Source of the DNA: Balneatrix alpica DSM 16621
GTDB lineage: Bacteria > Pseudomonadota > Gammaproteobacteria > Pseudomonadales > Balneatricaceae
NCBI RefSeq assembly: GCF_000619885.1
Contig: NZ_JHUZ01000006.1
Location: forward strand, 124,001-188,000
Direction: 5' to 3'
Length of the DNA: 64,000 bases
Shown: piece after piece, positions 36,790 to 46,161 of the stretch
Numbering within the stretch: position 1 is the first letter of the stretch
Layout of the letters: each line of letters begins with the position of its first letter
Made by a program: the position numbers and the translations under genes
Notes under the pieces: generated by a model
Database searches by the model: none
Told to the model about the DNA's origin: nothing
Seen by the model: the letters and a program-made list of their open reading frames with translations, nothing else

Positions 36790-37425
36790 ATGTGGGAATT
36801 ATATTGGTCTGAATGGCTGATTATTGCTGGGATTCATCTGTTGGCGGTGGCGAGTCCAGGACCGGACTTTGCCTTGATCTTGCGCCAGAGTATTCAATAT
36901 GGCCGGCGGGTTGCCATTATCAGCAGTGTGGGGGTGGGGATGGCGATCATGCTGCATGTGGCCTATTCCCTGCTGGGGATAGGGGTGATCGTGTCGCAAT
37001 CGGTGCTGCTGTTTAATCTGATGAAATACGCGGCTGCCGCCTACCTGATCTATGTGGGCTATAAGGCCTTGCGGGCCCGTCCGCAGAATCTGGATGCCTT
37101 GCAACAGGCTCAACAACAGACCTTACCGAGTGCTCGCCAGGCCTGGTTTAGTGGCTTTTTAACCAATGGTCTGAACCCCAAGGCGACGCTGTTTTTCCTG
37201 TCGCTGTTTACCGCGGTGATCTCCCCCACTACTCCGCTGGAGGTACAGTTGGCTTACGGTATCTACATGGCGGTGGCCACGACCCTGTGGTTTATCCTGG
37301 TGTCTCTGTTGTTCAGCGGTGCACGGGTGCGCGGCTGGTTTAAGCGCCTGGGGCACTGGTTTGAGCGGATTATGGGCGGCATTCTGATTCTGCTGGGGGT
37401 GAAGATTGCCGGCAGTTCAGTGTAA
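36790..37425 (+). CDS. LysE/RhtB family amino-acid exporter
   Basis: A 211-residue inner-membrane exporter of the LysE family, which exports amino acids such as threonine or homoserine lactone. About six hydrophobic segments; the family motif near residues 17-30 (LAVASPGPDFALILRQS) is clear, as is GFLTNGLNPKATLFFLSLF. The start at ATG 36790 has AAGGAGG seven bases upstream; longer reading to 36733 lacks homology. Substrate is not known. It lies after the DnaA-box region, convergent with ybaK. Confidence 0.9.
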   Translation: MWELYWSEWLIIAGIHLLAVASPGPDFALILRQSIQYGRRVAIISSVGVGMAIMLHVAYSLLGIGVIVSQSVLLFNLMKYAAAAYLIYVGYKALRARPQNLDALQQAQQQTLPSARQAWFSGFLTNGLNPKATLFFLSLFTAVISPTTPLEVQLAYGIYMAVATTLWFILVSLLFSGARVRGWFKRLGHWFERIMGGILILLGVKIAGSSV

Positions 37426-37478
37426 GGCAGGTGGGTTGGCAGATACGTACGGGCAGGGAGCGGTTATAACGCTGTGCA

Positions 37479-37946
37479 TTAACGTGTCAGTGCAGCGGCC
37501 TGCCCGGCACTTAGCTTGAGTAAATCGTTAGCGGCCAGGGCGATCTCTAAGCCACGCCGGCCGGCGCTGATATAGATTTTATCTTGTGTCAGGGCGCTAT
37601 GATCGAGTAGCAGGGGGAGACGCTTCTTCTGCCCCAGTGGGCTGATGCCACCGACGATATAGCCGGTGGCGCGCTCGGCCTCGGGCACGGGGGCCATCTC
37701 TGCTTTCTTGCCCTTCAATGCCGCTGCAGCCGCCTTTAAATCCAGTTGTTTCGCCACCGGAATCACCGCCACCGCCAGTTGCTTGGCGTCCACCTTGATA
37801 ATCAGGGTCTTAAATACCTGCTCAGGCGATAGACCGAGCTTCTCTGCGGCTTCCAAGCCATATGCCGGCGCCTTGGGGTCATGCTCGTAGCTATGGATGC
37901 TAAAGCTCAGTTTGGCTTGTTCCATGCTTTTGATTGCTGGGGTCAT
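37479..37946 (-). CDS. ybaK: Cys-tRNA(Pro)/Cys-tRNA(Cys) deacylase YbaK
   Basis: Editing enzyme that hydrolyses Cys-tRNA(Pro) formed in error by prolyl-tRNA synthetase; cytoplasmic. With the start at ATG 37946 the protein has 155 residues, near the usual 159. Seen: the [11 protein letters not shown] segment, [12 protein letters not shown], the catalytic lysine region [11 protein letters not shown], and [15 protein letters not shown]. The start overlaps the trkH stop by one base (TGATG), and GGAGG lies five bases upstream. It is the third gene of trkA-trkH-ybaK. Confidence 0.93.
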   Translation of the reverse strand: MTPAIKSMEQAKLSFSIHSYEHDPKAPAYGLEAAEKLGLSPEQVFKTLIIKVDAKQLAVAVIPVAKQLDLKAAAAALKGKKAEMAPVPEAERATGYIVGGISPLGQKKRLPLLLDHSALTQDKIYISAGRRGLEIALAANDLLKLSAGQAAALTR

Positions 37947-39394
37947 CAATGCCTCCAGAACATCGGAGTGAAGAGTACCAGCAGGGTGAAGACTTCTAAG
38001 CGCCCTAAAATCATGGAGACGCAGAGAATCCACTTTGCCACCGCCGGAATATCACCAAAGTGAGCGGATACTTGCCCCAGGCCTGGGCCCAGGTTATTGA
38101 GGGTGGCGCCGACAGCGGACCAGGCGGTGACCTGATCCAGGCCGGTGGCGAGCAAAGCCAGCAGTAGCAAGACAAACACAATCATATAAACGGAGAAAAA
38201 GCCCCATACCGCTTCAACCACTCGGTCGGAGATGGGGTTCCGTCCCAATTTGATCTGCATGACGGCATTAGGGTGGATCAGTCGATGAATCTCCCGTAGG
38301 CCCTGCTTAAGAATAATCAGTACCCGGATCACCTTCATCCCGCCCCCGGTCGAGCCGGCGCAGCCTCCGGCAAAGGCGGCGACAAACAGCATAAAGGGCA
38401 GCAGGCTGGGCCAGTGGGCAAAGTCAGCGGTGGCAAAGCCGGTGGTGGTGGCTACCGATACCACTTCGAACACGCCGCGGCGGAAGGCTTCTAGCGGCGG
38501 ATAGGTTTTGGAAATGGTGAGCACAAAGACGGTAATGGCACTGATCACCACCAGCAGGAAAATAAAGAATTTGAACTCGGAGTCCTGCAGATAGTGTTTG
38601 AGGCTACGATTGCGCCAGGCTACGAAATGCAGGCTGAAGTTGGCGGCAGAAATGATCATAAAAACCACGCAGATGGCTTCAATCAGGGGGCTATCGAAGT
38701 AGCCGATGCTGGCATCGTGGGTAGAGAAGCCGCCAATGGCAACGGTGGAAAAGCTATGGCCGATGGCATCGAAAAAGCTCATCCCTGCCGCCCAGAATGC
38801 CAGCGCACAGGCAATGGTCAGGTACAGATAGATTAGCCACAGGGTTTTGGCTGTTTCAGTGATGCGCGGGGTGAGTTTGGTGTCTTTTACCGGCCCTGGC
38901 GCCTCGGCGCGGTACAGCTGCATTCCGCCGATGCCGAGCATTGGCAGAATAGCGACGGCTAACACGATGATCCCCATGCCGCCTAACCATTGCAGTTGTT
39001 GGCGGTAAAACAGAATTGAGGCAGGTAGTTCATCAATACCGGTGATCACCGTGGCGCCGGTGGTGGTGAGACCCGAGAGGGACTCAAATACGGCATCGGT
39101 AATAGAAAGATGAGGGGTCACTGACAGCGCCAGGGGAATGGCACCGAATACCCCCAGTACCAACCAGAACAGCACGGTGATCACGAAGCCATCACGGGTG
39201 CGCAGCTCGCCTCTCACCCGGGCCACAGGCAGCCAGCTAAAGAAGCCGGTGAGCAGGGTAATCAAAAAGCCGTAGAGAAAGGGGGAATGGGTCTGGTCAC
39301 CCGCAAAGGCGGACACCACCATGGGGGGCAGCATGGTGAAGCTGAACAGCATCAACAGGATGCCGAGAATACGCAGAATGATTCGCCAATGCAT
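37946..39394 (-). CDS. trkH: Trk system potassium uptake protein TrkH
   Basis: Potassium-translocating membrane subunit that works with cytoplasmic TrkA. With the start at ATG 39394 ([11 protein letters not shown]) it has 482 residues, matching E. coli TrkH (483). Four selectivity-filter P-loops are seen, around [34 protein letters not shown] and [12 protein letters not shown], together with the [12 protein letters not shown] region. Earlier starts in the frame give a hydrophilic, non-homologous N-terminus overlapping trkA. trkA lies seven bases upstream. Confidence 0.95.
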   Translation of the reverse strand: MHWRIILRILGILLMLFSFTMLPPMVVSAFAGDQTHSPFLYGFLITLLTGFFSWLPVARVRGELRTRDGFVITVLFWLVLGVFGAIPLALSVTPHLSITDAVFESLSGLTTTGATVITGIDELPASILFYRQQLQWLGGMGIIVLAVAILPMLGIGGMQLYRAEAPGPVKDTKLTPRITETAKTLWLIYLYLTIACALAFWAAGMSFFDAIGHSFSTVAIGGFSTHDASIGYFDSPLIEAICVVFMIISAANFSLHFVAWRNRSLKHYLQDSEFKFFIFLLVVISAITVFVLTISKTYPPLEAFRRGVFEVVSVATTTGFATADFAHWPSLLPFMLFVAAFAGGCAGSTGGGMKVIRVLIILKQGLREIHRLIHPNAVMQIKLGRNPISDRVVEAVWGFFSVYMIVFVLLLLALLATGLDQVTAWSAVGATLNNLGPGLGQVSAHFGDIPAVAKWILCVSMILGRLEVFTLLVLFTPMFWRH

Positions 39395-39401
39395 AGCTGA
39401 C

Positions 39402-40778
39402 TCAGAAGAAGGTGAAGTCGACTTGGAACAGACGCTCCACGTCTTGAATGTATTTTTTATCGACCAAGAACAGGATGACGTGGTCATCGTTCTCAATCAC
39501 CACATCGTCATGGGCAATCAGAACTTCATCCCCGCGTACCAGGGCACCGATAGTGGTGCCGGGGGGTAAACGCAGTTCGCCAATGGCGCGTCCCACCACC
39601 TTGGAGGAGTAACGATCACCATGGGCGATGGCTTCCATTGCCTCGGCGGCACCGCGGCGCAGTGAGTGCACGGCGGCAACATCGTGACGACGCACATGGG
39701 TAAGCAGGGTGCCGATGGTGGTCTGCTGGGGTGAGATGGCCACGTCGATGGCCCCACCCTGCACCAGGTCAACGTAGGCGGGATTGTTAATCAGTGTCAT
39801 CACCGTACGGGCCCCCAGACGTTTGGCCAACATTGAGGCCATCACGTTGGCCTCGTCGGAGTTGGTCAGGGCACAAAAGACGTCACAGTCCTCAATGTTT
39901 TCATCCATGAGTAGCTGGCGGTCGGAGGCACTGCCATGCAGCACGATGGTTTTATTCAACTTGTGAGTCAGGGTGCGGCAACGGTCGAGGGAGCGTTCGA
40001 TCATTTTGACCGTATAGTTATGCTCCAGCAGTTCGGCCAGGCGAGCGCCGATGTTACCGCCACCGGCGATGATGATTTTGCGGTAAGGGCGATCCAGACG
40101 GCGCATTTCACTCATCACCGCACGGATGTTTTCCCGCGCGGCGATAAAGAACACTTCATCATCAGCCTCAATAATGGTGCTGCCCTGGGGAATAATGGGG
40201 GCGCCACGGCGGAAAATCGCAGCTACCCGGGTGTCCACATGGGGCATGTGTTGGCGCAGTTGGGCAATTTCATTGCCGACCAGGGGGCCACCGTAGTAAG
40301 CCTTCACTGCCACCAGCATCACTTTACCATCGGCGAAGTCCAGCACCTGCAAGGAGCCGGGGTGCTGAATCATCCGGTAAATATGACGGGTCACCTCCTG
40401 TTCCGGGCTGATCAGGACATCGACCGGCAGTGCCTTGTCATGGAAGAGTGCCTCCCGAGCGAGTAGATAGTCTACTTCCCGCACCCGGCAAATCTTCTTT
40501 GGCGTCTTGAACAGGGTTTTGGCCACGGCGCAGGCCATGATGTTGATTTCATCTGAGTTGGTCACCGCAATCAGCATATCGGCGTCTTCCCCGCCTGCCT
40601 GGGTTAAAACGCTGGGGTGGGAGGCTTTGCCCTCCACCGTGCGAATGTCCAGGCGGTCCTGCAATTCACGCAGACGGGCGGCATCGGTATCGACGATGGT
40701 GATGTCGTTGGCCTCGCTGGCGAGGTTCTCCGCGAGGGTTCCCCCTACCTGACCGGCGCCGAGTATGATGATTTTCAT
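39402..40778 (-). CDS. trkA: Trk potassium transporter regulatory subunit TrkA
   Basis: Cytoplasmic NAD(H)/nucleotide-binding regulator that gates TrkH. The 458-residue protein has the tandem RCK layout: RCK_N1 (about 1-120, [10 protein letters not shown]), RCK_C1 (about 140-225), RCK_N2 (about 230-350, [14 protein letters not shown]) and RCK_C2 (about 370-455). Length equals E. coli TrkA. It is followed by trkH and preceded by rsmB at a five-base gap, so rsmB-trkA-trkH-ybaK can be one transcript, as in other gammaproteobacteria. Confidence 0.96.
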   Translation of the reverse strand: MKIIILGAGQVGGTLAENLASEANDITIVDTDAARLRELQDRLDIRTVEGKASHPSVLTQAGGEDADMLIAVTNSDEINIMACAVAKTLFKTPKKICRVREVDYLLAREALFHDKALPVDVLISPEQEVTRHIYRMIQHPGSLQVLDFADGKVMLVAVKAYYGGPLVGNEIAQLRQHMPHVDTRVAAIFRRGAPIIPQGSTIIEADDEVFFIAARENIRAVMSEMRRLDRPYRKIIIAGGGNIGARLAELLEHNYTVKMIERSLDRCRTLTHKLNKTIVLHGSASDRQLLMDENIEDCDVFCALTNSDEANVMASMLAKRLGARTVMTLINNPAYVDLVQGGAIDVAISPQQTTIGTLLTHVRRHDVAAVHSLRRGAAEAMEAIAHGDRYSSKVVGRAIGELRLPPGTTIGALVRGDEVLIAHDDVVIENDDHVILFLVDKKYIQDVERLFQVDFTFF

Positions 40779-40783
40779 CGGAT

Positions 40784-42076
40784 TCAGACCACTTTGGTTA
40801 GGAGCGCATAGAAGAAGCCATCATGCCCACCAGGCTGTGGCAGCAGCTGACGACCGCAGGATTGGGGCAGTCCCCAGGGGACGTCCAGCGGTATAATCTG
40901 GGCCTCGGGTTGCTGCTTGAGGAAGCGCTCTACGATACGGTTATTTTCCTGCGGCAGTACCGAACAGGTGGCATAAAGCAGACGGCCACCGGGTTTGAGC
41001 ATCTGCCACAGGTTACTCAGAATGGCGAGCTGTAGCTCTGCCAGTGCAACAATGTCTTCACTGGTACGCAGGTGTTTGATATCGGGATGACGGCGAATGA
41101 CGCCGGTGGCGGAGCAAGGCACATCTGCTAGAATGGCATCAAACAATTGCCCATCCCACCAGTTTTGTTGACTGGCGTCACCTTGCAATACCTGGGCTGC
41201 CAAGCCGAGCCGACTGAGGGTGGCGCGGGTGCGCTGCTGACGCTGGTAATCCAGATCCAGCGCGGTAATGCGGGCCTCGGGGCAGGACTCTAGCAGGTGG
41301 GCGGTTTTACCGCCGGGTGCGCAGCAGGCATCCAGTAAGTGCTCACCTGCCTGTGGAGCCAGCAAAGTAGCAGCCAGTTGGGCGGCTTCATCCTGCACAC
41401 TGACACTGCCCTCGAAAAAGCCGGGTAGCACTTGCACATCCTGCGCCTGCTCAAGGGTAATGCCCCAGGGGCTGAAAGGAGTGGCATGGGCGGCGATACC
41501 GGCTTGGATCAGTGTTTGCAGATAGGCGTCACGGCTCTGTTGTTGCTGATTGACCCTTAGTGTCATCGGCGGGTAAGCATTATTGGCGCTGACGATCTGT
41601 TGCCAGTGCTCGGGCCAGTTGTGTTGTAGCTTGGCCAGCAGCCATTGGGGGTGTGCATGGAGGTATTCTGCTTTCCCTTGCAGGGCGGTGCTGATCTCCT
41701 CCTGCTCGCGCTGAAAGCGGCGCAACACACCATTGACCAAACCGGTGGCCCAGTCTTTCTCCATCAACTTGGCTGTTTCGACCGATTCACCAATCGCCGC
41801 ATGGGGGGGAATACGGGTGTAGAGCAGCTGATAGAGGCCGAGCATGATGAGAATATGCACATCGTAATCATGCTTTTTGAAGGGTTTTTGCAGCAGGTGC
41901 TTGGCAATTTTGTCGAGCTGGGGCTGCCAGCGTAAGACGCCATAGCACAACTCCTGTAGTAACCCTTTATCCCGTGGGCTGACCTGCTCTAGTGCTGGCT
42001 GCAGCGCCTGACTGAGGGATTGCTGCTGTTGTAATACGCACACCAGGGTATCGATAGCCAGTAGGCGGGTACTCAT
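40784..42076 (-). CDS. rsmB: 16S rRNA (cytosine-967-C5)-methyltransferase RsmB
   Basis: Makes m5C967 in 16S rRNA. The 430-residue protein has an N-terminal NusB-like RNA-binding domain (about 1-135) and a Rossmann methyltransferase domain with the SAM motif [17 protein letters not shown] near 248-264. Two catalytic cysteines are present, in DVPCSATGV and [12 protein letters not shown]. Its start overlaps the fmt stop by four bases. The def-fmt-rsmB-trkA order is widely conserved. Confidence 0.95.
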   Translation of the reverse strand: MSTRLLAIDTLVCVLQQQQSLSQALQPALEQVSPRDKGLLQELCYGVLRWQPQLDKIAKHLLQKPFKKHDYDVHILIMLGLYQLLYTRIPPHAAIGESVETAKLMEKDWATGLVNGVLRRFQREQEEISTALQGKAEYLHAHPQWLLAKLQHNWPEHWQQIVSANNAYPPMTLRVNQQQQSRDAYLQTLIQAGIAAHATPFSPWGITLEQAQDVQVLPGFFEGSVSVQDEAAQLAATLLAPQAGEHLLDACCAPGGKTAHLLESCPEARITALDLDYQRQQRTRATLSRLGLAAQVLQGDASQQNWWDGQLFDAILADVPCSATGVIRRHPDIKHLRTSEDIVALAELQLAILSNLWQMLKPGGRLLYATCSVLPQENNRIVERFLKQQPEAQIIPLDVPWGLPQSCGRQLLPQPGGHDGFFYALLTKVV

Positions 42077-43059
42077 GAAGCGCTATCCTCGTCGGCGGGC
42101 GCAGGGTGAAAGCGAATACCGGGTTGCAGCTGATCAGCACGGGAGTTCAGTAAGTCAGCGGCGCTCATAGCCTTACTACCGGGCCACTGGAGCTGGGTGA
42201 TGAGTAAGGCATCTTCCCCGCAGGCCACCAGCAAACCGCGTTTATCTGCCCGTATCAGGGTGCCAGGCGCTGCCCCGCTATTGGGGTTCACGGCGGGTTC
42301 TGCCTGCCAAAGACGGATGCGCTGATCCCCCAGGTAGGTGTAGGCCATTGGGCCAGGCTGCAGGCCGCGTACCAGGGTGTCGAGAGCGCTGGCGCTTTGC
42401 GACCAGTCGAGGTCCCCTTCGCTCTTATCCAGCTTATGGGCATAGGTGGCGAGGCTGTCATCCTGGGGTTCGCCGACCACTGGGCCCTGTTGCAGGCGAT
42501 CAAGGCAGGCAATCAGGGCTTTGGCGCCGAGGGTGGCCAGCCGGTCATGCAGACTGCCACTGGTATCACGGGGCAGAATGGGGGTTTCCAGGGTATAGAG
42601 CATTGGCCCAGTATCGAGCCCAGCTTCCATCTGCATAATGGTCACCCCAGTTTGCTGATCCCCCGCCAGCAGCGCACGATGTATGGGTGCGGCACCGCGC
42701 CAGCGTGGCAACAGGGAGGCGTGCACGTTAATGCAGCCCAGGCGCGGGGTATCCAGCACCACCTGCGGCAAAATCAGGCCATAGGCGACGACGATCATCA
42801 GGTCGGCATCCAGGCTGGCCAGTTGCTGCTGGGCTTCAGCCTGGCGCAGGCTGACGGGTTGATAGACCGGCAACTGATGCTCCAACGCCAGCTTTTTCAC
42901 TGGGCTGGGGGTCAGTTTCTGCCCACGTCCGGCGGGGCGATCGGGTTGGGTATAGACGCCAATCACCTGATAGGGACTATCCAACAAGGCTTGCAGATGC
43001 TGGGCAGCGAACTCAGGCGTGCCAGCGAACAGAATGCGCAGGGGTTGTTGTGGTGTCAT
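42073..43059 (-). CDS. fmt: Methionyl-tRNA formyltransferase
   Basis: Formylates initiator Met-tRNA using 10-formyl-tetrahydrofolate. The 328-residue protein has the N-terminal formyltransferase fold (FAGTPEFAAQHL; VVAYGLILP; INVHASLLPRWRGAAPI, with the catalytic Asn-His pair) and the C-terminal OB-like tRNA-binding domain from about 205. The 176-base gap to def holds a 10-bp inverted repeat and no other gene. It overlaps rsmB by four bases. Confidence 0.96.
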   Translation of the reverse strand: MTPQQPLRILFAGTPEFAAQHLQALLDSPYQVIGVYTQPDRPAGRGQKLTPSPVKKLALEHQLPVYQPVSLRQAEAQQQLASLDADLMIVVAYGLILPQVVLDTPRLGCINVHASLLPRWRGAAPIHRALLAGDQQTGVTIMQMEAGLDTGPMLYTLETPILPRDTSGSLHDRLATLGAKALIACLDRLQQGPVVGEPQDDSLATYAHKLDKSEGDLDWSQSASALDTLVRGLQPGPMAYTYLGDQRIRLWQAEPAVNPNSGAAPGTLIRADKRGLLVACGEDALLITQLQWPGSKAMSAADLLNSRADQLQPGIRFHPAPADEDSAS

Positions 43060-43078
43060 CTTGCTCTATAAACACAAA

Positions 43079-43121
43079 CAGGTTTACCCAGGGACTTCGA
43101 TGCTGTTCCAAGGTAAACCTG
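43079..43121 (-). other. Inverted repeat between def and fmt
   Basis: CAGGTTTACC at 43079-43088 and GGTAAACCTG at 43112-43121 are perfect 10-bp inverted repeats with a 23-base loop. On the minus-strand transcript the second arm is followed by TTTGTGTTTAT, so it could be an attenuator or partial terminator between def and fmt; fmt begins 19 bases later. Confidence 0.5.
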
Positions 43122-43235
43122 CTCGTTAATGGATGCCAGTTGAACCTTAGCCGGATAGGGCCAAGAAATGGAGCCAGCAGGCTAGCGGTAAGAGCATCAT
43201 GGCGGACGAGGTCATCCAGGAGTGCTCGCATTGGC

Positions 43236-43751
43236 TCAGCCTACCTGGCGATGTTGCTTCTCTAGCTTTTTACGAATCCGATTACGCTTCAGCGGCGACA
43301 GGTAATCGACAAAGAGTTTACCGTTGAGGTGATCCAGTTCGTGCTGAATGCACACGGCCAGTAGGCCTTCGGCGATTAACTCATAGGGTTTGCCGTGACG
43401 ATCCAGTGCTTTGAGCTTAACGCGCTCGGGACGCACCACTTCCTCGTAGAAGCCGGGAACGGATAGGCAGCCTTCCTGCATGGACTCCAGCTCATCGGTT
43501 AGGGGGGTGACTTCTGGGTTGATCAGTACCAGAGGCTCGGATTTATCTTCCGAAACATCAATCACCACCAAGCGTTTATGGTAATTGACCTGTGAAGCGG
43601 CCAAACCAATGCCTGGCGCTTGGTACATGGTTTCAAACATGTTATCGATTTGCGTTTGTAACGCGGGGTCTTTGAGCTCCTCGGCGGTCAGTGGTTTAGC
43701 CACTGTACGCAGACGTGCATCCGGGAACTCCAAAATTTCCAACAAAGCCAT
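43236..43751 (-). CDS. def: Peptide deformylase
   Basis: Metalloenzyme that removes the N-formyl group from new proteins. The 171-residue protein has all three motifs: GIGLAASQ at 47-54, EGCLSVPG at 93-100 (metal ligand Cys95), and HELDH at 137-141 (ligands His137 and His141, catalytic Glu138). Length is standard. It is the first gene of the def-fmt-rsmB-trkA set and is divergent from the LysM gene, with 117 bases between. Confidence 0.97.
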   Translation of the reverse strand: MALLEILEFPDARLRTVAKPLTAEELKDPALQTQIDNMFETMYQAPGIGLAASQVNYHKRLVVIDVSEDKSEPLVLINPEVTPLTDELESMQEGCLSVPGFYEEVVRPERVKLKALDRHGKPYELIAEGLLAVCIQHELDHLNGKLFVDYLSPLKRNRIRKKLEKQHRQVG

Positions 43752-43868
43752 GAACTTCTTACCTATTCAGGCATAAACTGCCACGAGTTGGCGAAAAAAT
43801 GATTAGTTCCTATTATATCGACAGCCTGCCGACATTACACCCGGCGGTGGCGTGATTAAGGATAGACC

Positions 43869-44909
43869 ATGTTCAGATTGCTGATGGTGGCGTTGCTGGC
43901 CTGTTGGGCCCTCGTCGTTCAGGCGGAGACGCCACAACTTAAAGGGGATGCCCCCCAGCACTACACTGTGGTGAAGGGCGATACCCTCTGGCATATCACC
44001 GGACGTTTTTTTAGTAACCCCTGGCTGTGGCCGCAGTTATGGGCGAAAAATCCGCAAATTGCCAACCCGCACCTGATTTACCCTGGCGATCAAATTCACT
44101 TGGTTAAGGTTAATGGCCAGCCGCGTTTAGTGCTTAAGCGGGGCGATAGCAATGCTAAGTTATTGGCGCAGACTAAGGTCAGTGAATTGATCCCGGTGCC
44201 CACCCTGCCCTTGTCGACCATTGGTCCGTTTTTGCGCGATAGCCTGATTGATGATCCCAGTACCTTTTTGCAGGCTCCCTATGTGGTGGGCAGTGAAAGT
44301 AAAAAGTTACTCAGCGGCCCGGGTGATCTGATTTATGTGCGAGGTCCCTTACCTTACAAGGAGCGGGAATGGCGGTTGTATCGTCCTGCGCGCATGCTCA
44401 AGCAGGAGCTGGCCGAGGATAAGGAAGTGGTATATGGCCAGGAAGGCATGTATATCGCCACCCTGCGCTTAGAGCAGGAGGCGGAGCAAGGCGATATCCA
44501 TGCATTCCGGGTGTTGAAGGTGCGTCAGGAGGTCAGCGCTGGTGATCGCCTCCTCAGTGTTGATGAGTCCCCCTATCCTGCTAGTTTTGAGCCGGGGTAT
44601 CCGTCCGATCGTTATCTGGAGGGGTTGATCCTGGCTGTGCCGGAGGGCGTGGCTTACTCCGGCCGTTTTGATATTCAGATTCTGAGTCTGGGAGAGTTGG
44701 ATGGCCTGCGTGCCGGCCACATTCTGGAGGTGCGGAATCAGGGACAGAAGGTCAAAGACCCTGTTACTAATGAAGTGCTACAGATGCCGGATAGTCGGGC
44801 AGGGATGTTGATGGTGTTTAAGACCTTCGACCGCACCAGTTACGCCTTGGTGCTGAAGGCAGAAAAAACCATTCGGGTTGGGGATAAGGTCGTCGTACCC
44901 CAGTCTTAA
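43869..44909 (+). CDS. LysM peptidoglycan-binding domain protein
   Basis: A 346-residue exported protein. The signal peptide ends near VQAE (about 19-20); one LysM domain spans about 31-78 (HYTVVKGDTLWHITGRFF...NP.LIYPGDQIHL). The remaining 260 residues are a conserved beta-rich region found in this protein only, in the same place next to def and dprA throughout the gammaproteobacteria. It probably binds peptidoglycan in the periplasm; no enzymatic domain is visible. ATG follows AAGGA. dprA lies 79 bases downstream beyond an inverted repeat. Confidence 0.92.
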   Translation: MFRLLMVALLACWALVVQAETPQLKGDAPQHYTVVKGDTLWHITGRFFSNPWLWPQLWAKNPQIANPHLIYPGDQIHLVKVNGQPRLVLKRGDSNAKLLAQTKVSELIPVPTLPLSTIGPFLRDSLIDDPSTFLQAPYVVGSESKKLLSGPGDLIYVRGPLPYKEREWRLYRPARMLKQELAEDKEVVYGQEGMYIATLRLEQEAEQGDIHAFRVLKVRQEVSAGDRLLSVDESPYPASFEPGYPSDRYLEGLILAVPEGVAYSGRFDIQILSLGELDGLRAGHILEVRNQGQKVKDPVTNEVLQMPDSRAGMLMVFKTFDRTSYALVLKAEKTIRVGDKVVVPQS

Positions 44910-44915
44910 CCTTGG

Positions 44916-44959
44916 CAGGCCATTACCTACTCAGGAGGTTGTCGGCAAGTAATGGCCTG
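44916..44959 (+). other. Inverted repeat between LysM gene and dprA
   Basis: CAGGCCATTAC at 44916-44926 and GTAATGGCCTG at 44949-44959 are perfect 11-bp inverted repeats with a 22-base loop that includes AGGAGG. The second arm is followed by TTATT. It may be a large-loop terminator for the LysM gene or a hairpin upstream of dprA. Confidence 0.5.
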
Positions 44960-44988
44960 TTATTGCAGCCAGTGAATCAGGACGGTTT

Positions 44989-46161
44989 ATGGATGCACTT
45001 TCCCCGGTGGCGACGGCCACCTATCAGGCCTTGCTACTCTGGCAGGCCCTGCCTGGCTGTGGGCCGAAGCGCTGGCAGCAGGCTGCCCAACGTTGGCCTG
45101 ATTGGCCGACTCCGTTACTGACCTCTCAACCTGCCTGCTTGCAATGGTTGCCCGCCACTGCGCGGGAGCGATGGTCCAGTATCCAGCAACAAACCGAGCA
45201 GCAGTGGCAGCGGCTGCAGGACTGGTTGGCGGCTTCCCCTTTACATAGTGTGTTGAGTCAGGATGACCCGCTCTACCCACCCTTGCTGGCAGAGGTGGAG
45301 GGGGCTCCGCTGTTACTCTATGTCAAAGGTCGGGCAGCGGCTTTGGCCTTACCCCAGGTGGCCTTGGTGGGTAGCCGTCATGCCAGTGTGCAGGGATTGC
45401 ATACTGCGCATAGCTTTGCCCGTGAACTGACTCGGCAGGGATTAAGTGTGACCAGTGGTCTAGCCCTGGGGATTGATACCGCTGCGCACCAGGGCGCTTT
45501 AAAAGGGAGTAGCAATCAAGACGCCACCACTATTGCAGTGCTTGGCACCGGCATTGATCGACTCTATCCGGCCCGCAATCAAGCCCTGGCAGAGCAAATA
45601 CTGGCAGCCGGGGGCGCGCTGGTGTCGGAGTTGCCTCTGGGCACAGGGCCATTGGCCGGTAACTTTCCCAAACGTAACCGCCTGATCAGTGGTTTGAGTG
45701 CCGCTGTGATTGTGGTGGAGGCGGCACTGAAGAGTGGCTCTTTATCCACTGCCAGCCATGCGCTGGGACAGAATCGCCCGCTCTTTGCTGTACCTGGTTC
45801 TATCCATCAACCACAAAGCCGGGGTTGCCATGCGCTGATTCGTCAGGGGGCGATTTTGCTGGAGGAGATTGAACAGGTTTTGCAGGAATTAGCCCCCTTA
45901 CTGGGTCACCAGCGCCAGGTGTTGCAACAGCGCCTGCAGCAGCACGGCGCGGATGCCCAGACAGAGGAGGCGGCCACCCAGCCGCTGTGGCGAGTGCTAG
46001 ATGAGTTACCACGCAGCCCCGATGAGTTGGCGGCCTTGAGTGGCCAACCCTTGCAGGAAATCTTAAGCCAGTTATTGGAGTGGGAGTTGCTGGGGCGAGT
46101 GGTGCAGGCACCGGGAGGCTATGTGCGCGACCCTGCTTATGGCGCTGGCAGGGCAAGCTGA
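44989..46161 (+). CDS. dprA: DNA-processing protein DprA (Smf)
   Basis: Loads RecA on incoming single-stranded DNA during natural transformation; cytoplasmic. The 390-residue protein has an N-terminal SAM-like region, the extended Rossmann fold (about 115-300) with VGSRHAS, SGLALGIDTAAHQGAL and GNFPKRNRLISGL, and a C-terminal winged-helix DML1-like domain (about 325-380). Its 3' end overlaps the convergent tmcA by 25 bases. DprA is widespread, so competence is not proven by its presence; pilT at 62.4 kb belongs to the same possible pathway. Confidence 0.95.
   Translation: MDALSPVATATYQALLLWQALPGCGPKRWQQAAQRWPDWPTPLLTSQPACLQWLPATARERWSSIQQQTEQQWQRLQDWLAASPLHSVLSQDDPLYPPLLAEVEGAPLLLYVKGRAAALALPQVALVGSRHASVQGLHTAHSFARELTRQGLSVTSGLALGIDTAAHQGALKGSSNQDATTIAVLGTGIDRLYPARNQALAEQILAAGGALVSELPLGTGPLAGNFPKRNRLISGLSAAVIVVEAALKSGSLSTASHALGQNRPLFAVPGSIHQPQSRGCHALIRQGAILLEEIEQVLQELAPLLGHQRQVLQQRLQQHGADAQTEEAATQPLWRVLDELPRSPDELAALSGQPLQEILSQLLEWELLGRVVQAPGGYVRDPAYGAGRAS

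Noticed and set aside
39395-39496. Longer N-terminus for trkH overlapping trkA
   Set aside because: The added residues are a Ser/Thr-rich antiparallel-frame artefact of trkA; the protein from 39394 matches the family length.
43013-43231. 72-codon minus-strand frame between def and fmt
   Set aside because: It overlaps the fmt start in another frame and runs through the inverted repeat; no homology or ribosome-binding site.
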